From Rhodohalobacter sp. SW132 (GTDB lineage: Bacteria; Bacteroidota; Rhodothermia; Balneolales; Balneolaceae), in contig NZ_QUOK01000008.1 of the NCBI RefSeq assembly GCF_003390325.1, positions 124,001-188,000 of the forward strand: DNA of 64,000 bases, in the 5' to 3' direction. The position numbers and the translations under genes are program-made. Numbering within the stretch: position 1 is the stretch's first letter; every line of letters starts with the position of its first letter. Below, one piece after another: positions 46,475 to 53,606 of the stretch. The notes below the pieces were generated by a model. The model did no database searches and was not told the origin of the DNA. It was given only the letters and a program-made list of their open reading frames with translations.

Positions 46475-46966
46475 TTACTTTTTTTTGTGATAGAGAGTGG
46501 CGTTATCACTTTTTAATCCCCGATTATCTTCTCTGTTTGATTTATACAGCCCTTCTCCGAAAAGTGAATCCTCGAAAATTTCAGGGTCAATCTGGGCTTC
46601 CGGATCTGATGAAAGTTCTACAAGATTTCCGGATGGATCACGAACGAACATCTGCATCGCACCATCGGGAAGGCGCCGAACTTTCCCCCACGGTTCCACA
46701 TCAACAACCTGGAGCTCCTTCATCCGTTTAAATATCGCATTAAAATCATCTACCTGTAGACAAAGGTGGCCCCGAAAGGACGTCGTATCCTCCCACTCGG
46801 TAAGATGAAGCTGCTGATCATCATTGATAATGAAAAACTGGGCCGGATAATCAAAATTGAACGCAGGAAGAGGTTCAAGGCCTAATTCCTTTTCATAAAA
46901 TTCAGTTGCCTTTTCCAGGTTATCCACGATAAGCGTGACATGATTAATTTTTACTGCTTTTGCCAT
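46475..46966 (-). CDS. VOC-superfamily (glyoxalase/dioxygenase-like) protein
   Basis: Seen in 163 aa: two beta-alpha-beta-beta-beta modules with INHVTLIVDNLEKATEFYEK (first metal His), GHLCLQVDDFNAIFKRM (second His) and FVRDPSGNLVELS (Glu). The charged tail (about 130-163) is not part of the fold. Family knowledge: metal-dependent isomerases, epimerases or dioxygenases; the reaction here is not assignable. It sits between the enolase-superfamily gene and the dehydrogenase. Confidence 0.85.
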   Translation of the reverse strand: MAKAVKINHVTLIVDNLEKATEFYEKELGLEPLPAFNFDYPAQFFIINDDQQLHLTEWEDTTSFRGHLCLQVDDFNAIFKRMKELQVVDVEPWGKVRRLPDGAMQMFVRDPSGNLVELSSDPEAQIDPEIFEDSLFGEGLYKSNREDNRGLKSDNATLYHKKK

Positions 46967-47075
46967 GATGCGTCCGGTTTTTGAGTTGTATGTATGGTGA
47001 TACTAAATATTTACATTTTTGCCCTATAATAACAGAATCACAAAAATGAGGGTTCTTTTTTTCGCTTTAAATCCG

Positions 47076-48242
47076 TTAAACGGTCTGACTGTATTCCCGG
47101 ATGAAATCCCAGTTCGGTGTCAGGCCCAGTCCGGGTTTTTCAGGTGCACTAATTGTCCCGTCCGAAACTTCGATCGATTCCTCTACCAATTCGTACATCA
47201 TTGGATTTCCACCCAGAGAAAATTCGATGATGGTGGCTGATGGAGATGCAAAAGCTGCGTGAACACCGGCCATAAATGAAAATGCGGATCCCCAGCAGTG
47301 AGGCGCCAGTTCAAGCTGAAAAACACTGGCAAGATGTGCTGTTTTCATAGTTTCCGAAATTCCTCCAATAATGGCGGCATCGGGTTGTACGACATCAATG
47401 GCTCTAAGCTGAATCAGATCCCGAATATCAAAGCTTGTATATTCACTTTCTCCGGCAGCAATAGGAATGGTTGTTGAAGCTCTCACTTCGGCTGTCCCTT
47501 TTGGGTTGTCGGGGCTGACCGGCTCTTCGAACCAATAAAGGTTACAATCTTCCACCCTGCGGCAAAATTGTTTTGCCTCGGGGACACTAAAGGTCCCGTG
47601 TGCATCCGTCATAATCTTGACTTCAGGCCCCACTGCTTCCCGTGCAGCTTCAACCCGTTTCACACTGTTATTAACCGTATTATCCATCACACCAACCCGC
47701 ATCTTTACAGCTTGAAATCCCCTGGACACATAGCCGCCAAGCTGTTCTCCGATCTGGTCTGCATCAGCCCAGCCGCCGCTGGCATAAGCCGGCATAGAAT
47801 CCCGGCATGATCCCCCAAGAATTTCAACGATTGGTTTTTCAAGTGATTTTCCTTTCAGGTCCCAGAGTGCGGTATCAATTCCGCTGATTGCCGAAATGGT
47901 GGTTCCCCTGCGGCCAAGAATTGGGAATTTTCTGCCTCTCGAAAGCGCATAGTGATCTCTTGTACCATTATAGAGATGTTCCCAGATACGAGTGATATTC
48001 CGGGCATCTTTACCCACCAACAACGGTTTGAGTTCATTCTCAACACAACTCACAATGGATGCACAAACTCCTGAAGAGCCCACTGCAGCTTTAGCTTCTC
48101 CAAATCCCTTTAGACCGCTTTTCGTGGTAACTACGATTAACGTCATATCAAAGTGAGTCAGCAGTCCATAATCTGAAATATGCTGTTTGGATTCTGCAAT
48201 AGGGCACTGAAGCCAAAAAGCTTCTACATTGGTTATGATCAT
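47076..48242 (-). CDS. Enolase-superfamily enzyme (mandelate racemase subgroup-like)
   Basis: Seen in 388 aa: an N-terminal capping domain, then the barrel with base AVKMRVG, metal ligands in MTDAHG, WFEEP and AAGESEY, and His in ELAPHCWGSAF, plus IIEFSLGGNP near the end. This is the K-x-R/H layout of mandelate racemase-type dehydratases, cycloisomerases or racemases acting on sugar acids. The exact substrate is unknown. Upstream TIM-barrel isomerase and downstream dehydrogenase support a sugar-acid catabolic operon. Confidence 0.9.
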   Translation of the reverse strand: MIITNVEAFWLQCPIAESKQHISDYGLLTHFDMTLIVVTTKSGLKGFGEAKAAVGSSGVCASIVSCVENELKPLLVGKDARNITRIWEHLYNGTRDHYALSRGRKFPILGRRGTTISAISGIDTALWDLKGKSLEKPIVEILGGSCRDSMPAYASGGWADADQIGEQLGGYVSRGFQAVKMRVGVMDNTVNNSVKRVEAAREAVGPEVKIMTDAHGTFSVPEAKQFCRRVEDCNLYWFEEPVSPDNPKGTAEVRASTTIPIAAGESEYTSFDIRDLIQLRAIDVVQPDAAIIGGISETMKTAHLASVFQLELAPHCWGSAFSFMAGVHAAFASPSATIIEFSLGGNPMMYELVEESIEVSDGTISAPEKPGLGLTPNWDFIREYSQTV

Positions 48243-48284
48243 ATTACCGGCAATTTATAAATGGGGTAAAGTTTAGAGTTCAGA

Positions 48285-49172
48285 TTATCGAATGAGCGGC
48301 AAAAGGGTTTCAGCTGATTTTCGGGTCAGTTCAGTATAAAATGATTCAGTAATTGAGGAGCTTCCGTGATCTTCAATAAATTTTTTCTGTTCGGCCGTCA
48401 GACCCACGGGATTTTCCTCAATCATATCAGGATAAAGATTAGCGGGTGTGCGGTCAACCGGCGGGCAAAATTCCACCGAAAGTGCCTCATCGTAATCAAT
48501 CTCTTTTAGAGTTTCTATTATTTTGGGCCAGTTGAGCGTACCCATTCCCGGGGCAAACCTGTTATTGTCTGCAACATGAAATCCATTAAGCCTTCCTTTG
48601 GTGCGCCGGATGGCTTCAAACATATCATCTTCTTCCAGGTTCATATGAAATACATCCAGGCAGACGCCGCAATTGGGCCCGATTTCTTTCGCTAAAGCCA
48701 GTGCCTGGTCGCCGCGGTTTATGAAATAGGTTTCAAACCGGTTGATGGGTTCAATACCAATCAAAACTTCCATCGATTCAGAATATTCATAAATCTCTTT
48801 CATGGCACCCACAGCCCACTCCCACTCTTCTTCAGGAGTGCCGTCAGGTACCAGTTTGCCTACAGTTCCGGGAACAAGGGCAATCATCTGGCCACCCAGT
48901 TCATGCACCATGCGGATCACGTCTTTCACATACTGGATAGACGCCGCACGCTGATTTTCATCCCTTGCCAGGAGGTTTCTCTGTTCCATCATCAGCGTAA
49001 CCGAACCCCAGCAGGAGATCCCATGATCCTTCAGTAATTTCCCAACTTTTTTAGTGTCGTAGGTATAGGGTTCGCCCTCGATTTCCAGTTTTTTATAACC
49101 CAGCCCGGCAATTCGTTCTATTGTGGTTTCAATAGGTTCAGAGCGCATCCAGCTATGTATAGAAAGTTCCAT
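48285..49172 (-). CDS. Sugar phosphate isomerase/epimerase family TIM barrel (tagatose/psicose 3-epimerase-like)
   Basis: Seen in 295 aa: IGIEPINRFETYFINRGDQA (metal-binding Glu and the NRFET motif of ketose 3-epimerases), GVCLDVFHMNLEED, GFHVADNNRFAPGMGTLNW, and ALSVEFCPPVDR with the second Glu. It belongs to the AP-endonuclease-2-like superfamily; ketose 3-epimerase or hydroxypyruvate isomerase activity is the best guess. First gene of the minus-strand catabolic unit, 42 bases before the enolase-superfamily gene. Confidence 0.88.
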   Translation of the reverse strand: MELSIHSWMRSEPIETTIERIAGLGYKKLEIEGEPYTYDTKKVGKLLKDHGISCWGSVTLMMEQRNLLARDENQRAASIQYVKDVIRMVHELGGQMIALVPGTVGKLVPDGTPEEEWEWAVGAMKEIYEYSESMEVLIGIEPINRFETYFINRGDQALALAKEIGPNCGVCLDVFHMNLEEDDMFEAIRRTKGRLNGFHVADNNRFAPGMGTLNWPKIIETLKEIDYDEALSVEFCPPVDRTPANLYPDMIEENPVGLTAEQKKFIEDHGSSSITESFYTELTRKSAETLLPLIR

Positions 49173-49389
49173 AATGTATTATTATTTAAGGATTACCGCT
49201 TCAATATAGTTTTTTCAAATCATACATCTTAATTCTTTAAACCAACAGGTATTCTGGGGACTATCCGGTTATCATGATTTTCGACCAAATATATCTATCC
49301 TCAAATTCGTTGATAACATTGAAGTTCTATATTACAATGTAAAAATACATTTGAGACCGACTTCTTATCAACTAAAAAAATGGATTGTT

Positions 49390-49548
49390 ATGAGTGATGA
49401 AAAGAAAAATAAACCGGATAAGCAGGATAAAAAGAAAGAAAAAAATAAGTTAGACAAAGAACTCAGACAAACCTTTCCGGCCAGTGATCCACCTTCTCAC
49501 TCCCGGCCCGGCCACGAACGATCGGAATCGGAGGGGGACAAATCTTAA
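49390..49548 (+). CDS. Small charged protein with FPASDPPS motif (52 aa), unknown
   Basis: Seen: ATG at 49390 is preferred; an in-frame ATG at 49351 lacks the polar lysine-rich style of the rest. The N-terminal half is mostly Lys, Glu and Asp; the C-terminal half has LDKELRQTFPASDPPSHSR. The ELxxxFPASDPPS pattern recurs, to my memory, in small uncharacterised bacterial proteins. Function unknown; no signal peptide; probably disordered. It stands alone upstream of the repeat-bearing exported protein. Confidence 0.65.
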   Translation: MSDEKKNKPDKQDKKKEKNKLDKELRQTFPASDPPSHSRPGHERSESEGDKS

Positions 49549-50100
49549 CCAGCCCATTTTGCATATAGAGCCTCCTTAGCTTTCAGACTGATCGGTCGAA
49601 CTTTTCGCCACTGATTTTATTACCATCCGGAAGATCAGGGGGGCTCTTTCTGCTCTGCAAAAATGAGTACCTTACGGTGAACAGTTGTTTGATTTGATAT
49701 AAATCGATTTTTTCACCGAAAAGACCTCCTCCTTTCAACTCACCAATTCAATCAAGCCGATTTCATCGCGGCAAACCGGGCCTGAAATCCCGTGACTTTT
49801 CTCATCGAAAACAGATCCAATACTACCAATCCATTGCACCCAGTATTCCCTATCTACTTTCAAACTACCTGAGCCCCCGGTTTGCTTGCAACCCTGGCCC
49901 TACTGCCTTATCAGGATTCTCATCCCATTTAAGAAGAGATGAGATTTATCTCAAAAAAAATACGCTTACCACTACTGAAGGCGGCATAACTCAAATTTGC
50001 TGTTCCACTATGATGTCAGATAAAGACATTTAGGAATATTTAATAAAACTTCCATCACAACCGATATCTAAATAAAACGATCTAATAAATTCTGTTTACT
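49549..50100. other. Gene-free spacer
   Basis: No convincing frame. A weak CTCATC...GATGAG hairpin lies near 49918-49945 and an AT-rich stretch just before 50101 could hold the promoter of the downstream exported protein. Nothing else seen. Confidence 0.5.
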
Positions 50101-51810
50101 ATGGAAAATATGTATCTGGCTACTTTCTCAAAAGTTGTTCTAATTGTATCCGCACTTCTGTTAAGTTTGCACAGCAGTCAATTGTTTGCCCAAACCACCG
50201 AGGCCATTCAAACGATTTCGCACCAGGGTGTTCTTGTAAATGAATCAGGTGAACCTGTAGATGACGGAGCCTATATCTTTACATTCAGAATCTATGATAC
50301 GGATACAGAAGGAGACCACCTTTGGAGAGAAACGCAGGTTCTTCAGGTACAAAACGGTGTTTTCAATGCTCAGCTTGGCACCGAAGATCAATTAGATATT
50401 CCATTTGATCGGCCTTACTGGCTGGGGATTGAAATTGATGGAGGCGAGCAACTTGCACCACGAATGCCGTTAAGCGCAGCCCCTTATGCCCTCCATGCGT
50501 ATTCTGTGGCTGACGGATCCGTAAACGGTGCTTCACTTGCTGATGATGCCCTGATTGAGGGTGATAATATATCCATTGAACGAAATTCAGATGGTGATTT
50601 TGTCGTCTCTGCAATAACGCCCGATGGCGGCCTTACATCCATAACTGTTGATTCCACCATGATTGGCGACGGCACCAGTGATCAACCGCTTGGCATCAAC
50701 CTGCCGGATGGATACCTGACCGGAAACCTGATCGCGAACCAGGCCATAACGGGATTGAAAATCGATGAAAATACCTTGATAGAGGGAGATAACATCTCGA
50801 TTGAACGAGATCAGGATGGCAACTTTGTGCTAACTGCCGAAACGCCCGATGGCGGCCTCACTTCCGTTTCTGTTGATTCCACCATGATCGGTGACGGCAC
50901 CAGTGACCAACCGCTTGGCATCAGCCTGCCGGATAACTACATATCCGGCAATCAGCTCAAAGATGACATTTCGATTGAAACATCCGGAAGTATTCAGACT
51001 GAAAGTACTATATCGTCACAAGAAGGAATTTTTGCCGAACGGTTTTTTGTAAATCCTGAGGGAAATGGGCAATTCTCTTACCTGGTTTTTCGCAACAACA
51101 CACATACTGCTAATCCGCGTATGTATCATAGCTCAATCGATAACAGAATCCATTTTTCTGATATTGATGGAATTCGGGTACATGGCGAGCATCGGGTGCA
51201 GGACAAAATATATGCTGATGGTGGAATAGATGTTACCGGAAATCTGAATCTTGATGGACAAATCAACACAACCGGACATTTATTAATTAATACTGATGCG
51301 TCATCTAACATTGCGTATGTCATATTCCGTGGCACGGGACCTGCCGGAAACCCAAGATTATTTCATCGCGAAGATCATGATCGTATAGCATTTTCCGGTA
51401 TGGGTGAGGTGGCAATAGATGGTGATTTGATGGTTACTGGTGCTAAGAATTTTATCCACCCTCATCCGCACGATCCCTCGAAACAGATTCGATACACTTC
51501 TCTTGAGGCAGGTGAATCTGGTGTTTACTGGCGTGGTTCAGCCGCAACCCAAAATGGCAGGGCTGTCATCGAACTCCCGGAACATTTCACACTGGTTACT
51601 CATGAAGAGAACCTTACCGCTACTATCACGCCTGTAGGTAGTTGGGCACCACTCTATGTTGAAGAGGTTTCCAATACAACACTTGTAGTTGCCCTGGAAT
51701 ATCGCTTTGGAGACCTCGACACAGAGTTTGATTTTGTGGTTTACGGTGTTAGGGACGGATTTGAAGACTACCAGGTCCTTGAAGAGAGATCAATGGAATT
51801 GATGGATTAA
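50101..51810 (+). CDS. Exported repeat protein resembling tail-fibre/adhesin-type proteins
   Basis: Seen in 569 aa: a signal peptide (VVLIVSALLLSLHSSQLFA), a beta-sandwich-like head (about 35-130; ISHQGVLVNESGEPVDDGAY, PRMPLSAAPYALHA, a motif common in Bacteroidota/Ignavibacteria exported proteins), two 75-residue repeats (about 150-300) each with EGDNISIER, PDGGLTS and DSTMIGDGTSDQPLGI, then a C-terminal part with VIFRGTGPAGNPRLFH and a fibre-like region (about 450-569; KNFIHPHPHDPSK, a motif family seen in trimeric fibre tips). Likely surface-exposed fibre. Function unknown. The sorting-domain gene follows 66 bases later and may be co-transcribed. Confidence 0.75.
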   Translation: MENMYLATFSKVVLIVSALLLSLHSSQLFAQTTEAIQTISHQGVLVNESGEPVDDGAYIFTFRIYDTDTEGDHLWRETQVLQVQNGVFNAQLGTEDQLDIPFDRPYWLGIEIDGGEQLAPRMPLSAAPYALHAYSVADGSVNGASLADDALIEGDNISIERNSDGDFVVSAITPDGGLTSITVDSTMIGDGTSDQPLGINLPDGYLTGNLIANQAITGLKIDENTLIEGDNISIERDQDGNFVLTAETPDGGLTSVSVDSTMIGDGTSDQPLGISLPDNYISGNQLKDDISIETSGSIQTESTISSQEGIFAERFFVNPEGNGQFSYLVFRNNTHTANPRMYHSSIDNRIHFSDIDGIRVHGEHRVQDKIYADGGIDVTGNLNLDGQINTTGHLLINTDASSNIAYVIFRGTGPAGNPRLFHREDHDRIAFSGMGEVAIDGDLMVTGAKNFIHPHPHDPSKQIRYTSLEAGESGVYWRGSAATQNGRAVIELPEHFTLVTHEENLTATITPVGSWAPLYVEEVSNTTLVVALEYRFGDLDTEFDFVVYGVRDGFEDYQVLEERSMELMD

Positions 51811-51876
51811 ACCCCTATTAAATCTAAATGAATTCGGGAAAATAAATTTTCAGAATTAGTTTTAAAACCACCAAAA

Positions 51877-52446
51877 ATGAAAAAGCTATTTACAACTCTC
51901 GGTACGGCAGCACTATTGATTCTTTTTTTCCAGACTGAAAAAGTTATCGCACAACAGTATCAAATTAAAAGCTGGTCTGTGGGAACCGGTTTTGCCGAGT
52001 CCGGCAATCAGCAGTTTACGGTTCGGCATACAAACGCACAGCCGCTGGCCGGACTCCAGGATAGTCAATCCTGGTCGCTTCAAAGCGGATTTCACTATAT
52101 AAGCGCTCCTCCTGCACTATCAACATCTTCCGAAATCATACCGGATGAGCTTCCTGCTCACTACTCACTCGGGCAGAACTACCCAAATCCATTTAACCCG
52201 ACAACACAGATCCGGTTTGGGCTGCCTTCATCATCAGAGGTCAGTCTTGAAGTATTTGATCTTATTGGACGACGGGTTGCTTTGCTGCTTCACGATGAGA
52301 TCAAAACGGCAGGATATCACCATGTGCCATTTGATGCATCAGCACTGTCGAGCGGAATATATTTATATCGGATTCAGGCACGCAATACCGGGACTAACAG
52401 CGGCAGTTCCTTTGTGGAAACCAGAAAGATGACACTCATCAAATAG
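51877..52446 (+). CDS. Secreted protein with type IX-style C-terminal sorting domain
   Basis: Seen in 189 aa: a signal peptide (ALLILFFQTEKVIA), a small central part (SWSVGTGFAESGNQQFTV, WSLQSGFHYI), then the sorting domain from about 105: LGQNYPNPFNPTTQIRFGLP, VFDLIGRRVALLL, LSSGIYLYRI, ETRKMTLIK. This domain directs export across the outer membrane and surface attachment in Bacteroidota-type secretion. There is little mature sequence before it, so the protein may be a partner or surface anchor for the preceding exported protein (inference). Confidence 0.88.
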   Translation: MKKLFTTLGTAALLILFFQTEKVIAQQYQIKSWSVGTGFAESGNQQFTVRHTNAQPLAGLQDSQSWSLQSGFHYISAPPALSTSSEIIPDELPAHYSLGQNYPNPFNPTTQIRFGLPSSSEVSLEVFDLIGRRVALLLHDEIKTAGYHHVPFDASALSSGIYLYRIQARNTGTNSGSSFVETRKMTLIK

Positions 52447-52676
52447 ATCGGTGACAGACAGTTTATAATCTGTTTTTGCTGTCTGTTACATCTTCCACTG
52501 GGAGTATCAATGGGATCCGGATCCCCCTTTACTCTGGTAGCAATTGCAACATATCCACGCATGAAAAAACTTTATCGCCATCTGTAGGCAACAGTTTCTT
52601 GCCCCGTCAAAGCATCAATAGAAAGCACAGCTTCGAAATATCAGCGCTCAGATTTCATCACTTTGCAACCCAAATA
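52447..52676. other. Spacer after the sorting-domain gene
   Basis: No supported gene. A 74-codon plus-strand frame (52476-52700) runs into the tRNA terminator hairpin and has poor coding character, so it was not called. Confidence 0.5.
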
Positions 52677-52714
52677 AAAAAAGCTCCGATCTCTATTTAG
52701 AAATCGGAGCTTTT
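52677..52714 (-). terminator. Intrinsic terminator of the tRNA-Arg unit
   Basis: Perfect stem AAAGCTCCGAT / ATCGGAGCTTT followed on the minus strand by seven T. It begins 6 bases after the tRNA 3' end, so it ends the minus-strand tRNA transcript. Confidence 0.9.
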
Positions 52715-52719
52715 GTCTG

Positions 52720-52793
52720 TACACCCGACAGGATTTGAACCTGTAACCGCCTGATTCGTAGTCAGGTACTCTATCCAGTTGAGCTACGGGTGC
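52720..52793 (-). tRNA. tRNA-Arg (ACG)
   Basis: A full cloverleaf reads on the minus strand: acceptor GCACCCG/CGGGTGT, D arm GCTC...GAGT, anticodon arm CCTGA-CTACGAA-TCAGG with anticodon ACG, T arm ACAGG-TTCAAAT-CCTGT, discriminator A. CCA is not encoded. The ACG anticodon is normally deaminated to ICG to read CGU, CGC and CGA. Confidence 0.95.
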
Positions 52794-52798
52794 ATTTA

Positions 52799-52870
52799 AG
52801 TGGCAAGGTTCAGGGTGCAAGTGGTAGGTTAAACTTGTCTCCTGTATCTTGAACCCTGAGTCTTACCACT
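52799..52870. repeat. Word-like inverted repeat (TTCAGGGT/ACCCTGA family)
   Basis: The arms AGTGGCAAGGTTCAGGGT... and the reverse complement of ...ACCCTGAGTCTTACCACT match at 19 of 23 positions, around a central spacer. It fills the gap between tRNA-Arg(ACG) and the first tRNA remnant. Confidence 0.7.
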
Positions 52871-52920
52871 ACTTTCAATAAAATAACAACAAATTATATA
52901 TACGTAACGATTCTGTCGAT

Positions 52921-52991
52921 GGCATCCCTTTGGGAGAACCTGTAACCGTCCCGACGCTTCGGGATACTCTATCCAGTTGAGCTACGGGTGC
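52921..52991 (-). pseudogene. tRNA-Arg remnant with anticodon arm replaced by a palindrome
   Basis: Compared with the intact tRNA-Arg(ACG), 27 bases covering acceptor, D arm and linker (52965-52991) are identical, and 13 bases of variable loop and T arm (52936-52948) are identical. The 17-base anticodon arm is exactly replaced by the 16-base palindrome TCCCGACGCTTCGGGA (52949-52964). The T-loop and 3' acceptor side are replaced by a second palindrome, TCCCTTTGGGA (52925-52935). It cannot decode codons. It could be a decayed gene or a tRNA-like RNA. Confidence 0.85.
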
Positions 52992-52992
52992 G

Positions 52993-53100
52993 TTTCAGTA
53001 AACAGTATACAGTGTGCCAGTGTACAGTTTTTACAGGGTGGCATGTACTATAATCTAAACACACTGTTTACTGTAGACTGAATACTGACACACTGAAAAA
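52993..53100. repeat. Word-like inverted repeat (CAGTxxACAGT family)
   Basis: CAGTAAACAGT at 52996-53006 is matched by its exact complement ACTGTTTACTG at 53063-53073, and related CAGTGTACAGT/CACACTG words fill both arms. It separates the first remnant from tRNA-Arg(TCG). Confidence 0.7.
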
Positions 53101-53101
53101 G

Positions 53102-53175
53102 TACGCCCGGAAGGATTTGAACCCTCAGCCTTCTGATCCGAAGTCAGACGCTCTATCCAGTTGAGCTACGGGCGC
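53102..53175 (-). tRNA. tRNA-Arg (TCG)
   Basis: Full cloverleaf on the minus strand: acceptor GCGCCCG/CGGGCGT, D arm GCTC...GAGC, anticodon arm TCTGA-CTTCGGA-TCAGA with anticodon TCG, T arm GAGGG-TTCAAAT-CCTTC, discriminator A. Reads CGA. Encoded beside tRNA-Arg(ACG), from which it seems to have diverged by duplication. Confidence 0.93.
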
Positions 53176-53220
53176 AGTTATTATCAGTAAATCAAAAATC
53201 ATTTCTCACGCAGCAGATCA

Positions 53221-53276
53221 AGCCTTCTGATTCGAAGTCATCCCGAAGGATTTCGGGACAGTTGAGCTACGGGCGC
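53221..53276 (-). pseudogene. tRNA-Arg(TCG) remnant with D-arm segment replaced by a palindrome
   Basis: Eighteen bases of the 5' acceptor and D stem (53259-53276) and the anticodon arm and variable region (53221-53240) match the intact tRNA-Arg(TCG) with one change. The 11 bases between them are replaced by the palindrome TCCCGAAGGATTTCGGGA (53241-53258). The T arm and 3' acceptor side are missing. Not decodable. Confidence 0.82.
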
Positions 53277-53284
53277 ATGTAAAA

Positions 53285-53343
53285 GAGACATGAGACATGA
53301 GACAATCTCATCAGATCTTGTGTCTCACAATCTAACGTCTCAT
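53285..53343. repeat. Word-like inverted repeat (GAGACAT/ATGTCTC family)
   Basis: GAGACATGAGACATGAGAC on one side faces TGTCTCAC...GTCTCAT on the other. It follows the second tRNA remnant and has the same arm-spacer-arm design as the two other gap repeats. Confidence 0.65.
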
Positions 53344-53606
53344 TGTTCAGTATGTCAAGATTTTAAAATAACGATTTTCTGCTCATGCATTTCATATCTC
53401 AGCAAGAACAGATAAGGTAAGGAATTATGCAGAAATAGTACAAGCCTGATGAATAACTTTATAGCAGGAGCGATATACCCAAACGGGATACCTGGCTTGG
53501 AAACAGGAAAATGTGAGTCAGTGACCACTGAGTACATCACTCTTCTCCATAAGTTTCTATCCAATAAAACACTTATCATACCACTGATTCATACGATAAA
53601 CACCCC
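53344..53606. other. Spacer upstream of the Wzi-like gene
   Basis: No supported gene. A minus-strand 74-codon frame (53355-53579) has a C-terminal stretch vaguely like RelE/ParE toxins (LPYLFLLRYEMHEQKIVIL), but no start, catalytic context or antitoxin; at most a decayed fragment. Confidence 0.4.

Noticed and set aside
52476-52700. 74-codon plus-strand frame after the sorting-domain gene
   Set aside because: It runs through the tRNA terminator hairpin and has no coding features.
52720-53276. Integrative element attachment site in the tRNA array
   Set aside because: No integrase gene is present and the partial tRNA copies have internal swaps rather than the clean 3'-end duplication left by integration.
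52799-53343. CRISPR array
   Set aside because: The repeated words are inverted and differ between gaps; there are no regular direct repeats with equal spacers and no cas genes.
53355-53579. 74-codon minus-strand frame with faint RelE/ParE-like C-terminus
   Set aside because: No antitoxin, no complete fold and weak resemblance; at best a decayed fragment.
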